From contig NZ_UGYM01000002.1 in NCBI RefSeq assembly GCF_900456975.1, forward strand, positions 3,100,001 through 3,164,000: a stretch of 64,000 nucleotides of DNA, given 5' to 3'. A program made the translations under genes and the position numbers. This document shows, one piece after another, positions 47,292-56,150 of the stretch. The notes beneath the pieces were generated by a model. It worked only from the letters and a program-made list of their open reading frames with translations. It searched no databases and was not told the DNA's origin. Within the stretch, counting starts at the first letter, position 1. Each line of letters opens with the position of its first letter. The DNA is from Shewanella baltica (GTDB lineage Bacteria; Pseudomonadota; Gammaproteobacteria; Enterobacterales; Shewanellaceae).

Positions 47292-47547
47292 ACTTGGCTT
47301 TACGTGTAAATAACGGACTGGTTGAAAACAGAGAGAAGCGGCGCACTCCAAAAAATTTAAGTGAAGATCTTGTCGAAGGATGGCAGTATTAGTGCCATAT
47401 TTGACAGCCTTTCATCCTCTTAAGAGTGTACGACTTCGCAATACGAGTGAATATACGGGCGACTCGCCTGACGTTCGCCCTGCTTGTATCTAGGCGCATC
47501 TAGGCTGTTGGCACTCGTTTCAAATGCATTAATAAGGTTCACCGATA

Positions 47548-48261
47548 ATGGCCACGCTCACGACTAAAATCCCTATTGCGACAGGTGCAACGTTCAGCCC
47601 AGCGAGTTTGCAATTTTTAAATCAACTGGCGCAAAACAACTCCCGCGACTGGTTTAAAGCCCATCAAGCAGAATACGAAGAGACAGTGCGAACCCCTGCG
47701 CTGCAGTTTATTGAGCAAATGCAGCCCAGTATTCTCGCCCTCTCGCCTCGGCTCACTGCCGTGCCGAAAAAAGTCGGTGGCAGTCTTATGCGTCCCCAAC
47801 GAGACAGCCGTTTCAGCAAAGATAAAACGCCCTATAAAACCAATGTCGGTATTCAATTCCGCCATTTTCAGGGCAAAGACGTGCATGCGCCGGGACTGTA
47901 CTTACACATTGCCGAAGATGGCTGTTTTATTGCCGCAGGGATTTGGCACCCAGAATCGAAAGCCTTAAATGCCATTCGCACTTGCATCGATGAGAACCCC
48001 AACGGCTATAAAAAAGCGCTACAAACCATACAAAGTAATGGATTTAACATGGATGGCGATAGCTTAACTCGACCACCAAAGGGATTTGATAAAAACCACC
48101 CTATGCTGGCCGAGCTAAAACGCAAAGATTTTATCGCCATAAAAAATATCGCTTTTGAAGAACTCTGTCGCCCAGATACCGCCAGTTTCTGTGCCGAGCA
48201 ATTTGCGCACTGTACTCAATTGATGGCCTATCTGTGTTTCGCGCTGGACTTGGATTTCTAG
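47548..48261 (+). CDS. DUF2461 (TIGR02453) family protein
   Basis: 237 residues. Family landmarks are NNSRDWFKAHQAEYEETVRTP, RPQRDSRFSKDKTPYKTNVGIQFRH and the LYLHIAEDGCFIAAGIWHPE core. Function of the family is not established. A bidirectional hairpin follows; the TetR gene lies on the opposite strand beyond it. Confidence 0.9.
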   Translation: MATLTTKIPIATGATFSPASLQFLNQLAQNNSRDWFKAHQAEYEETVRTPALQFIEQMQPSILALSPRLTAVPKKVGGSLMRPQRDSRFSKDKTPYKTNVGIQFRHFQGKDVHAPGLYLHIAEDGCFIAAGIWHPESKALNAIRTCIDENPNGYKKALQTIQSNGFNMDGDSLTRPPKGFDKNHPMLAELKRKDFIAIKNIAFEELCRPDTASFCAEQFAHCTQLMAYLCFALDLDF

Positions 48262-48298
48262 ACAATAGGATTTTAAAAATAGACTTTTAAAAAGCAAA

Positions 48299-48324
48299 AT
48301 GGCCTAGACAAAAATCTAGGCCAT
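48299..48324. terminator. Hairpin after DUF2461
   Basis: ATGGCCTAGA (48299-48308) and TCTAGGCCAT (48315-48324), 6-nt A-rich loop. The T run is weak, but the stem is perfect and lies between convergent genes. Confidence 0.6.
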
Positions 48325-48402
48325 TAAAACAGCAACTTGTGCCGTTAAACGGCTTGATTTGCACTTAAGCATTTGTAGTTAAACTGCATAGTTAAACTGC
48401 AC

Positions 48403-48993
48403 TTAAACTTTTGTATTTAAACTGCCTATGTAGCCCTGCAATACCGCGAATGCATTGTCTAGCAGTTCATATTCACCCGCTTTACCTAACACTCTAATCC
48501 CTTGTAATTGCAGTACTAAAAATGCAGCGACCTGATGCGGCTGTACATTGGCCAATAACTCACCTCGCGCTTGGCAGTCCTGCAACACTTGGGTGAATGA
48601 GGTATGTAATCGGCAAAATAACCGCTGACATTCCTGCAGCACACTCTCATCGTCGAGGCTCTTTTCTAATACGGCATTTTGCATAAAACAGCCGTATTTC
48701 TGTTCCCGCTGCAGGGCAACAAAGCGCGCTAGATAAGCTGCTATTTCGGCCAAGCCTGCTTTTTCATGCAGCAGAGTATCTGAGGCACCAAAAGAGTAGT
48801 TATCAAGGTAGAAGCTGAGGCACTCGCGGTAAAGATTCTGCTTGTCACCGAAACTGTTATAAAGGCTAAATCGATTAATGCCTAAATGGCCGACGAGATC
48901 GGAAATTGAGGTTTCGGCAAAGCCCTTTTGCCAAAAAAGCTCCATCGCTAATATGAGTTTTTCCTGCCGATCAAAATTACAACTTCGTGCCAT
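48403..48993 (-). CDS. TetR-family repressor next to two glutathione transferase genes
   Basis: 196 residues from ATG 48993; an upstream frame to 49056 exists but this ATG is the first methionine of a typical TetR N-terminus (FDRQEKLILAMELFWQKGF). The helix-turn-helix reads TSISDLVGHLGINRFSLYNSFGDKQNLY, matching the TetR subclass with the NemR/AcuR-like C-terminal domain. It diverges from two GST genes and two GATCGTT elements flank the GST promoter, so it probably represses them in response to electrophiles. Confidence 0.85.
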   Translation of the reverse strand: MARSCNFDRQEKLILAMELFWQKGFAETSISDLVGHLGINRFSLYNSFGDKQNLYRECLSFYLDNYSFGASDTLLHEKAGLAEIAAYLARFVALQREQKYGCFMQNAVLEKSLDDESVLQECQRLFCRLHTSFTQVLQDCQARGELLANVQPHQVAAFLVLQLQGIRVLGKAGEYELLDNAFAVLQGYIGSLNTKV

Positions 48994-49096
48994 AAGCCTG
49001 CGACCTAATCTCTTGAATACGCGCTCACAATCAGCTTTACCACTCCTCTTTACCACACTCTTCTTTACTACAGAAAGTTGAGGGGCAAATCATTCT

Positions 49097-49125
49097 TGAC
49101 TGATCGTTTAGATATGACGTAAATT
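49097..49125 (+). promoter_or_regulatory. Sigma-70 promoter of the GST pair
   Basis: TTGACT (-35, 49097-49102), 17-bp spacer, TAAATT (-10, 49120-49125). The TetR-type element at 49099 overlaps the -35. Confidence 0.65.
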
Positions 49126-49143
49126 CTATCCTAACCGATCGTT
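49099..49143. promoter_or_regulatory. Paired ACYGATCGTT elements, candidate TetR operator
   Basis: ACTGATCGTT (49099-49108) and ACCGATCGTT (49134-49143) are direct repeats 35 bp apart, one on the -35 and one just past the -10 of the GST promoter. This is where a repressor would bind. Confidence 0.5.
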
Positions 49144-49205
49144 CCGTTAAAGCCTTATATGCTCAAATCGAGCATAAAGCACAGATAAAAACTACAGGAC
49201 TTTAG

Positions 49206-49832
49206 ATGAAACTCTACGAATTAGCTCCGACTCCCAGCGCGCGTCGCGTCAGTATTTTTCTTGCGGAAAAAGGCATAGAAGTGCCAAGAGTGAACGTCGA
49301 TATCCGCGGAGGAGAAAATTTAAGTACCGAATTTAAAGCCAAAAGTGTAAATGGCCGCATTCCATTGCTCGAACTCGATGATGGCAGCTACCTATGTGAA
49401 TCCGTTGCCATTTGCCGCTATTTAGAAGAAATCCACCCAAGTGTTCACTCGCTGTTTGGTAATACGCCACTTGATCGCGCCAAAGTAGAAATGTGGCAAC
49501 GTATCATAGAGTTACAAGGCTTAATGGTTGGGTTTCAAGCCTTTCGTAATTTAAGCGGTGTCTATAAAGACAGGGAAAATTGTGTCGAGTCTTGGGGCGC
49601 AGAATCACGCCAAAGGGTCATTGACTTCCTACCAAGCTTAGACCAACAATTAAGCAAGTCGCCCTTTGTGGCAGGCGATGAATTCAGCATTGCCGATATT
49701 TCGGCTTACGTTTTTATCAGCTTTATTAAGAATTTAGATATTGAAGTCACTGACAGCTTGCCGCATCTTAAGGCTTGGTTCATCACTATGGCGCAGCGTC
49801 CTGCCATAGTATCGTTAACCCCTAAAAAATAG
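49206..49832 (+). CDS. Glutathione S-transferase
   Basis: 208 residues. Thioredoxin-fold domain with MKLYELAPTPSARRVSIFLAEKGIE (Ser at the usual active position) and the glutathione-binding VNGRIPLLELDDGSYLCESVAICRYLEE; an all-helical domain with FSIADISAYVFI follows. It is the first of two GST genes in tandem, 66 bp apart, behind a TetR-type promoter. Detoxification of electrophiles is the likely role. Confidence 0.9.
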   Translation: MKLYELAPTPSARRVSIFLAEKGIEVPRVNVDIRGGENLSTEFKAKSVNGRIPLLELDDGSYLCESVAICRYLEEIHPSVHSLFGNTPLDRAKVEMWQRIIELQGLMVGFQAFRNLSGVYKDRENCVESWGAESRQRVIDFLPSLDQQLSKSPFVAGDEFSIADISAYVFISFIKNLDIEVTDSLPHLKAWFITMAQRPAIVSLTPKK

Positions 49833-49898
49833 CGGCACGAATGCTTGAATGGGCACTAAAGTGAGTAGCTATAAGCGTTATAACCTAAAGGAATCATA

Positions 49899-50567
49899 AT
49901 GATAGATTTATACACAGCCGCGACCCCTAACGGTTTTAAAATCTCCATCGCACTGGAAGAAATGGGGCTAGAATATCGCGTCCATAAGCTAGATTTCAGC
50001 ACCAATGAACAAAAACAGCCTGAGTTTATTGCCATTAATCCAAATGGCCGAATTCCCGCCATTATCGACCGCGACAACGAAGATTTTGTGGTATTCGAAT
50101 CCGGTGCAATTCTGCTGTATCTCGCCGAAAAAACAGGTAAATTCCTGCCAGTCGATCCTAAAAAGCGCTCTCAGGTTATTCAATGGTTGATGTTCCAAAT
50201 GAGCGGCGTCGGACCCATGATGGGCCAGGCAAACGTATTCTTCCGATACTTCCCAGAAAAAATCCCCGCAGCCATTGACCGTTATCAAAAAGAAGGTCGA
50301 CGTTTATTCGAAGTCATGAATACTCAACTCGCGACAAATCAATATCTTGCTGGTGACGAATACACGATTGCCGACATTGCCACTTGGCCTTGGGTACGTA
50401 TCCACGAGTGGAGCGGCATCAATATGGAAGGTTTGACCCATTTGCAACGTTGGTTAGATGAGTTAGCGCTCAGACCTGCGTGCCAAAAAGGCATAATCAC
50501 GCCGCCACCGGTGGAAATGAGCGATGAAGAACGGGCTAAGCAAATCCAAAAGATGGTGACGAAATAG
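49899..50567 (+). CDS. Glutathione S-transferase (YfcG/Ure2-like)
   Basis: 222 residues. [26 protein letters not shown] has the Asn-Gly in place of a Ser/Cys catalytic residue, as in the Nu-class YfcG/YghU proteins, which act as disulfide-bond reductases. [32 protein letters not shown] and [19 protein letters not shown] also match. It is co-oriented with the previous GST gene and ends before a strong terminator. Confidence 0.9.
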   Translation: MIDLYTAATPNGFKISIALEEMGLEYRVHKLDFSTNEQKQPEFIAINPNGRIPAIIDRDNEDFVVFESGAILLYLAEKTGKFLPVDPKKRSQVIQWLMFQMSGVGPMMGQANVFFRYFPEKIPAAIDRYQKEGRRLFEVMNTQLATNQYLAGDEYTIADIATWPWVRIHEWSGINMEGLTHLQRWLDELALRPACQKGIITPPPVEMSDEERAKQIQKMVTK

Positions 50568-50652
50568 TCATCTGCTAAACGGTCATTGCGCGAATAGCCC
50601 GCAAATAACCGTTAGGTACTGAATGCACCATGAGTCTCAGTGACTCAACCAC

Positions 50653-50691
50653 AAAAAGCCCCGTTAGCTGATGCTAATTCGGGGCTTTTTT
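50653..50691 (+). terminator. Rho-independent terminator after the GST pair
   Basis: AAAAAGCCCCG (50653-50663) and CGGGGCTTTTTT (50680-50691). Confidence 0.9.
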
Positions 50692-50805
50692 ACTGCCTGT
50701 TATCGGGCAAAACTGCTACACTCTGCGCCACTTATTTTTCCCCTCTGTTCAGCTATGCCTCTTACATAAAGGCGCAGTCACAGAAGCATGATCTAGGCTA
50801 AATTT

Positions 50806-52197
50806 ATGGGTAATCCAAGCAGCTTCTCTTCCGGTATAGCATCTAACTCAGTCACATCATCGGCGTTAAATGTTCAGGCAAGCACTCCAGCGCAAAAACG
50901 CGCACTCAGTTACGCCAGTACAATTAAGCAATTATTCGATGAAATTCAAAGCAGTAAAATGCCCGCCGACCGTATTCTGGCAAACTACTTTAGAGAACAT
51001 AAAAAACACGGCTCGAAGGATCGTAAAGTCATTCGTGAATCCTTATTTAGTCTGTTCCGCTGGTGGGGATGGTTTCAGCGATTAGGCGATCAGCAAGAAT
51101 CAGCCGTTTATTTTGCCAGCCTAAGCGCCAGTGCCCTATTGGAAGCTCACGCATGGCAAGATATTGCCAGCGCTTGGCATGAGTTATCACAATCGCCCAT
51201 CGATTATCAGCAAGCTCAAGCACTTACTGTTGAAAGTCTCGACGACAAACTGGCACTGATACAGTATTTATTCCCTGCGACTGAGTTTAAGGCACAGGAT
51301 TTATTACCCGACTGGTTCTGGCAAGTATGCCCTGTTGATACAGCGCAGCAAACGCAATTAATTGCAGCTATGTCTAGTCGCCCGCCGATTTGGGGACGCG
51401 CGCAAGGGATCACGAGTCAAGATGCAGCGACACAACTGCAAGCGCTCGGCATAGAAGCGAGTTATGGTCATTACTTTAGCGATGCCATCAATCTTGGCAG
51501 TAAGAGTATGAATCTTAATGAAATCGCCCTGTATAAAGACGGTAACATCGAGATCCAAGATTTGGCTTCACAGGTCATAGGGCAAATTTGCGCGCCTGAA
51601 CCCGATGCCCATTGGTGGGATGCCTGTAGCGGTGCTGGCGGAAAAACCCTACAACTGCGCTCTTTGATGTTAGCTAAAGCTGCTGATAACCAAACGTCAT
51701 CTGCGGGCAGCATCATATCGTCCGATATTCGCTCCAATGCCCTAGAAGAACTCACTAAGCGCGCCCAAAGAGCCCACTTTAAGGGCATTAGTGTGGCCCG
51801 TTGGAAGAGTGATGCCCTCCCCGTGCCTGCGGATCATTTCGACGGTGTGTTAGTCGATGCCCCGTGCAGTTGTACTGGCACTTGGCGACGTAATCCTGAT
51901 ATGCGTTGGTTGGATGGTGTTGAAGCCGTGGCCGATAAAGCCGCGTTACAGCTCGATATTTTAAGCCGCAGTAGCCGCGCAGTTAAGGCCGGCGGCATCC
52001 TCGTTTACGCCACTTGCTCCTTGTCGACCATTGAGAACCAAGACCTGGTAACGGCGTTTTTACAGCAACATCCAGAGTTCACGCTCACGCCGATACGCCA
52101 TCCTTTTAGCGGTGAACAAACAGAAATGTTGACCGTGTGGCCCTTTGAGGCCAACAGCGATGGCATGTTTGTCGCACGTATGCTCCGCAGTAAGTAA
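50806..52197 (+). CDS. NOL1/NOP2/Sun-family RNA (cytosine-5) methyltransferase
   Basis: 463 residues. An N-terminal NusB-like segment (KQLFDEIQSSKMPADRILANYFREHK) is followed by the methyltransferase core: SAM motif DACSGAGGKTLQLR, PCSCTGTWRRNPD (release Cys) and YATCSLSTIENQD (catalytic Cys). It resembles RsmB but lacks its typical neighbours (fmt, def), so it is a RsmB/RsmF-like rRNA or tRNA m5C methyltransferase. The N-terminal ~20 residues are Ser-rich and the start is uncertain. Confidence 0.87.
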   Translation: MGNPSSFSSGIASNSVTSSALNVQASTPAQKRALSYASTIKQLFDEIQSSKMPADRILANYFREHKKHGSKDRKVIRESLFSLFRWWGWFQRLGDQQESAVYFASLSASALLEAHAWQDIASAWHELSQSPIDYQQAQALTVESLDDKLALIQYLFPATEFKAQDLLPDWFWQVCPVDTAQQTQLIAAMSSRPPIWGRAQGITSQDAATQLQALGIEASYGHYFSDAINLGSKSMNLNEIALYKDGNIEIQDLASQVIGQICAPEPDAHWWDACSGAGGKTLQLRSLMLAKAADNQTSSAGSIISSDIRSNALEELTKRAQRAHFKGISVARWKSDALPVPADHFDGVLVDAPCSCTGTWRRNPDMRWLDGVEAVADKAALQLDILSRSSRAVKAGGILVYATCSLSTIENQDLVTAFLQQHPEFTLTPIRHPFSGEQTEMLTVWPFEANSDGMFVARMLRSK

Positions 52198-52221
52198 CAC
52201 TAACTCATTATTTTGTATCAA

Positions 52222-52253
52222 AACTTGGCGTCCTCCTTTCTGGGCGCCAAGTT
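52222..52253 (+). terminator. Hairpin after the RNA methyltransferase gene
   Basis: AACTTGGCG (52222-52230) pairs with CGCCAAGTT (52245-52253). There is no T run. Confidence 0.4.
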
Positions 52254-52485
52254 CAATCGAATAATGTGACTTACGATTAAAATCAGATTTACTCTTTTAT
52301 TATCATAAAGATAAGCCACATCCTCCCAGTTAAAATCACAGATACGTTTATTTCAGTGGCAAGATATGGCTCTTGGGCAAAACTTTTCACCATCAATGAT
52401 GAAATATTTCGCTTTAGCTTCATCTCACCTTTGGGTAAAAAGATCGGGTGCTGCGAATGGCACAGGTATTTTTGGAATTTTGACC

Positions 52486-52647
52486 ATGTCACACTCCTAT
52501 GAATTTGACGACGATGATGCGCCATGGGGCGATAACGTCAAAGGTAAGCAAAAGAATAAACGCGTGAAACAGCGCCGCAGGGATACTAAGCGACGTTACT
52601 CGGACGATAATACAGAGGTGGATTTCTACCAAAATAAATCGAAGTAA
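52486..52647 (+). CDS. Small charged protein of unknown function
   Basis: 53 residues if ATG 52486 is used: an acidic start (YEFDDDDAPWGDN) and a basic middle (KQKNKRVKQRRRDTKRRYSDDN). The frame is open to 52366 but the N-terminal extension has no coding character. There is no clear ribosome site. The alternating charge is typical of small RNA- or nucleoid-associated proteins, but I recognise no family. Confidence 0.45.
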   Translation: MSHSYEFDDDDAPWGDNVKGKQKNKRVKQRRRDTKRRYSDDNTEVDFYQNKSK

Positions 52648-52717
52648 CTGAACCTAAGTCCCCTAGCCCCACGGGTTTGTTTAACGAATTCGTTCTGTGC
52701 TGAACCTGCCAAATCTG

Positions 52718-52744
52718 AGCAAGTTGGATAACATCCAACTTGCT
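52718..52744. repeat. 12-bp inverted repeat with 3-nt loop
   Basis: AGCAAGTTGGAT (52718-52729), AAC, ATCCAACTTGCT (52733-52744). A very stable hairpin without a T run, in the 236-bp gap before the fusion flavoprotein gene. Confidence 0.8.
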
Positions 52745-52883
52745 ACTCAATCCTGTTACCCCCTCTCAAATTCTTAATAAATCAATTGTAAAATCAATGG
52801 GCTTAATAGCTTATTTGCCCTATGCTTTTTGGGTTATAGCTTTCAAATCATTGGACTTACACTGAAATTTAAGGATGAACGCC

Positions 52884-55800
52884 ATGGAAAAACAGCGCCC
52901 CGACTTTATTTATCCCCAAGGCAGTATGTTGATGCACTCCCCCTTAGTGTTAAATAAAGCCGATATGTACGGTTTTTTTCTGAAGGGGAAACAGGTAAAT
53001 CTCCAACGCTCTATCGATAAGACCTTGAATCAAGTTGCCGGTAGTGCAATGTATTTTAAAGTGTTATCGCCCTACGTACTGACAACCTTCACTCAGATTG
53101 AAAAAGCTTACTCCGCGTATCCAGAAGACAGAGCCAAAGGTTGGATCCAAGAAACGGACATCATCACTTGGGTCATGGTCGGGCGCCAAGATAGCAGCGA
53201 CAGCACACAAATCAGCCAAGTCTACTTTCAGCCGCTACACATTTGGGTGAACGATGCCATGGCCTTAATTAATGGCCGTGAACTCTTTGGTTATCCTAAA
53301 TATCTATGTGAATACACTATGCCAGCTGTGGGTGAGCCTCTGACGCGATTATCCCTTGCTGCCAAAAGTTTTTTACATTTCTCACCAGAAACTGAACTCG
53401 CCCTGCATCCATTGATTGAAGTGAATTGCGATGCCAAACCCGAGGCGCAGCTTTCCACCCTTGAAGCGATAACCCAAACCTGGCAACTCTTTAAAGAACA
53501 AACCGATTTCATACCAGAGCTCGACCAGCTCGGCGAAGAGCAGCTGTTTCATCTGCTATTTAAACCCGCAATCGATCAAGTATTTCTAAAGCAGTTCCCC
53601 GACTCATCTGGGCAAAAAGCCGTTTATCAAGCCATCGTCGCCGCACCTGCCCAAGTGAATAAAGTGCACAGTGTTGCCCTGCTCAAAAATGATTTTGTCG
53701 CGACCATTTTTGATAATGCCAGCTTCCCGCTAAAGGAAACCTTAGGCGTCGAGATTGGCGAGCAGCATGTCTTACTGCCTTACCATGTGAACTTTGATTT
53801 TGAAGTGCCACCCGGTGAAGTATTAGTCGATAACTCCGAAATCAAAAAACAGAAAATCGCCATTCTCGGTGGCGGTGTCGCGGCGATGACCGCTGCCTGT
53901 TATCTGACCGACAAACCCGGCTGGCAGAATCAATATGAGATTGATGTCTATCAACTCGGCTGGCGTATCGGTGGCAAAGGGGCAAGCGGCCGCAATGCTG
54001 CAATGGGACAACGCATTGAAGAACATGGCTTACATATTTGGTTTGGTTTTTATCAAAACGCGTTTGCCTTAATGCGTAAAGCTTATGAAGAATTAGATAG
54101 GCCAGAAGGAGCGCCGCTCGCGACCTTTTTTGATGCCTTTAAACCCCATAACTTCATCGTATTACAGGAAGAAGTCGAAGGCCGCTCGGTAAGCTGGCCA
54201 ATCACTTTCCCTACACTACCGGGCATCCCTGGTGATGGCACCGAAACCCTCACCTTCTGGAAAGTCGTTAAAGTCGCCTTTGCGTGGATAAAGGAATGGC
54301 TCAAGGACATGGATGACTTGCTTGATGCCGATGAAAAAGCCATGGGAACACCTAAAAACTGGCTCGATAGCAGCTGGTTTGAACGCTTAAAAGATAAGTT
54401 AGAAGATTCAGTCGAAGATGCCAAAGAATCACTCGACGCGCTCGGCGATAAGCTCGAATGCCATTTCAATCAAATGATTGGCCGCGAGTGCGATGAGCAT
54501 GTCCACAGTGAAAGTGACGATGGCTTTGTCGAATCGGCCGTCGATGCCCTGCATAAACGACTCGTCAAACGCTTTAGCGGCCATTTAGATAACAATGACG
54601 AACTGCGCCACTTGTACATCGCCGCCGATCTGGGGCTTACGATACTCAAGGGCATGTTTGCCGATGATGTGTTTGAAAAAGGCTTCGATGCCATTAATGG
54701 TTATGATTACCGCGAATGGCTAACCAAACACGGTGCCAGTCTTAAGTACACAGTCGACAGCGCACCCGTGCGTGGTTTTTACGACTTAGTCTTCGCCTAT
54801 GAAAAAGGCAACTTCGACAAACCCAATGTCGAGGCGGGGACAATTATCCGCTCTATGCTTCGTATCGCCCTGTGCTATCAAGGTGGTGTAATGTGGAAAA
54901 TGCAGGCCGGCATGGGCGATGTGGTCTTTACGCCTTTCTACGAAGTGCTCAAACGCCGAGGTGTCAACTTCCACTACTTCAATCGCGTCGATAACCTCGA
55001 ATGCCGCAATCAAAGCGTTCAAGCGATTGAAATCACCGAGCAAGTTGCCTTGGCACCGACAGTCACAAGCTACGATCCCTTGGTCGATGTTAAAGGTCTC
55101 GCCTGCTGGCCGAGCACGCCCAATTATGAGCAACTTGAGCCTGAACAAGCTGCGCTGCTTAAAGCCCATAATATCAATCTGGAACACTTCTGGAGCGATT
55201 GGGACAGCGTATATGAAACGCACTTTGGCAAAGCCCTGCCGAAAAAGCGCTTAGTCAAAGGTGTGGATTTCGACAAAGTCATCTTCGGTCTTTCCATCGG
55301 TTCAGTGCCCCATGTGGCGAGTGAAGTGATGGCACAAAGCCCAGCCCTCACACTTTGCGTTGATAAGGTGCAAACCGTTGCCACTCAAGCCTATCAACTG
55401 TGGATGAACCAAGATCTTAATGGAATAGGCTGGCCGAATTACTCTGAAGATGGCGAGGAGCCAGTATTATCGGGCTTCACCGAACCCTACGATACTTGGG
55501 CATCGATGAACCAACTGCTAGACAAAGAAGATTGGCGCGGCTTAGAACCTAAAAATGCCAGCTACTTTTGCTCGGCATTGCCTGTCGAAGCCTATCCACC
55601 AAGCTCGGATGTGGATTTTCAACAACGGAAAACCTTAGAAGCTAAAGCCGGTGCTATCCACCAGCTCAATACCGAAATCCATAAACTTTGGCAAAATGTC
55701 GGTGATAGCTTCCCTTGGGAATGGCTTCACGATGAACAAGACCGTCAAGGCGTTGCCCGTTTCGATAGCCAATATTGGCGCGCAAATGTGGACCCATCCG

Positions 55801-56006
55801 AACGTTATGTGTTGTCGGTTAAGGACAGTTCGCAGTATCGCATCACAACAGATGGAACAGGGATAGATAACTTGTATATGACGGGCGATTGGATAAAGAC
55901 AGGTCTCAATGTGGGCTGCGTCGAAGCGGCGACGATGGCGGGTATGCACACCTCAAAAGCAATATCGGGTCATCCCGTCTTGATAAAGGGCGAGAAAGAC
56001 TTCTAA
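52884..56006 (+). CDS. Fusion of acetoacetate-decarboxylase-like domain and phytoene-desaturase-like FAD oxidoreductase
   Basis: 1040 residues. ATG 52884 is 8 nt from AAGGA; ATG 52875 overlaps that site. Residues 1-300 resemble acetoacetate decarboxylase (PQGSMLMHSPLVLNKADMYGFF..., NGRELFGYPKYLCEYTMP), although I cannot place the Schiff-base Lys by eye with certainty. From about 320 an FAD amine-oxidase/carotenoid-desaturase-like domain begins (IAILGGGVAAMTAACYLTD and GWRIGGKGASGRN). It ends with the typical C-terminal FAD segment (MTGDWIKTGLNVGCVEAATMAGMHTS). A long insert with many acidic residues lies near 440-560. The gene stands alone between terminators. The substrate is unknown, perhaps a polyene or lipid. 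Confidence 0.85.
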   Translation: MEKQRPDFIYPQGSMLMHSPLVLNKADMYGFFLKGKQVNLQRSIDKTLNQVAGSAMYFKVLSPYVLTTFTQIEKAYSAYPEDRAKGWIQETDIITWVMVGRQDSSDSTQISQVYFQPLHIWVNDAMALINGRELFGYPKYLCEYTMPAVGEPLTRLSLAAKSFLHFSPETELALHPLIEVNCDAKPEAQLSTLEAITQTWQLFKEQTDFIPELDQLGEEQLFHLLFKPAIDQVFLKQFPDSSGQKAVYQAIVAAPAQVNKVHSVALLKNDFVATIFDNASFPLKETLGVEIGEQHVLLPYHVNFDFEVPPGEVLVDNSEIKKQKIAILGGGVAAMTAACYLTDKPGWQNQYEIDVYQLGWRIGGKGASGRNAAMGQRIEEHGLHIWFGFYQNAFALMRKAYEELDRPEGAPLATFFDAFKPHNFIVLQEEVEGRSVSWPITFPTLPGIPGDGTETLTFWKVVKVAFAWIKEWLKDMDDLLDADEKAMGTPKNWLDSSWFERLKDKLEDSVEDAKESLDALGDKLECHFNQMIGRECDEHVHSESDDGFVESAVDALHKRLVKRFSGHLDNNDELRHLYIAADLGLTILKGMFADDVFEKGFDAINGYDYREWLTKHGASLKYTVDSAPVRGFYDLVFAYEKGNFDKPNVEAGTIIRSMLRIALCYQGGVMWKMQAGMGDVVFTPFYEVLKRRGVNFHYFNRVDNLECRNQSVQAIEITEQVALAPTVTSYDPLVDVKGLACWPSTPNYEQLEPEQAALLKAHNINLEHFWSDWDSVYETHFGKALPKKRLVKGVDFDKVIFGLSIGSVPHVASEVMAQSPALTLCVDKVQTVATQAYQLWMNQDLNGIGWPNYSEDGEEPVLSGFTEPYDTWASMNQLLDKEDWRGLEPKNASYFCSALPVEAYPPSSDVDFQQRKTLEAKAGAIHQLNTEIHKLWQNVGDSFPWEWLHDEQDRQGVARFDSQYWRANVDPSERYVLSVKDSSQYRITTDGTGIDNLYMTGDWIKTGLNVGCVEAATMAGMHTSKAISGHPVLIKGEKDF

Positions 56007-56052
56007 ACTCGTACTTATAGACCGAGGACAACACTCAGCTTAAGGTAAAAAT

Positions 56053-56083
56053 AAAACGGCGCAGAATTTATCTGCGCCGTTTT
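56053..56083. terminator. Bidirectional rho-independent terminator
   Basis: AAAACGGCGCAGA (56053-56065) and TCTGCGCCGTTTT (56071-56083), between the convergent fusion flavoprotein and GGDEF genes. Confidence 0.92.
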
Positions 56084-56150
56084 GTTTTACCTAACTTTTA
56101 TCTAGCTTTTATCTCGCATCCATTGCAAACCATTTGATTGAACGCAGTCG

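Noticed and set aside
52289..52525. 78-codon minus-strand frame
   Set aside because: No ribosome site, low-information sequence, overlaps the small plus-strand gene; not supported.
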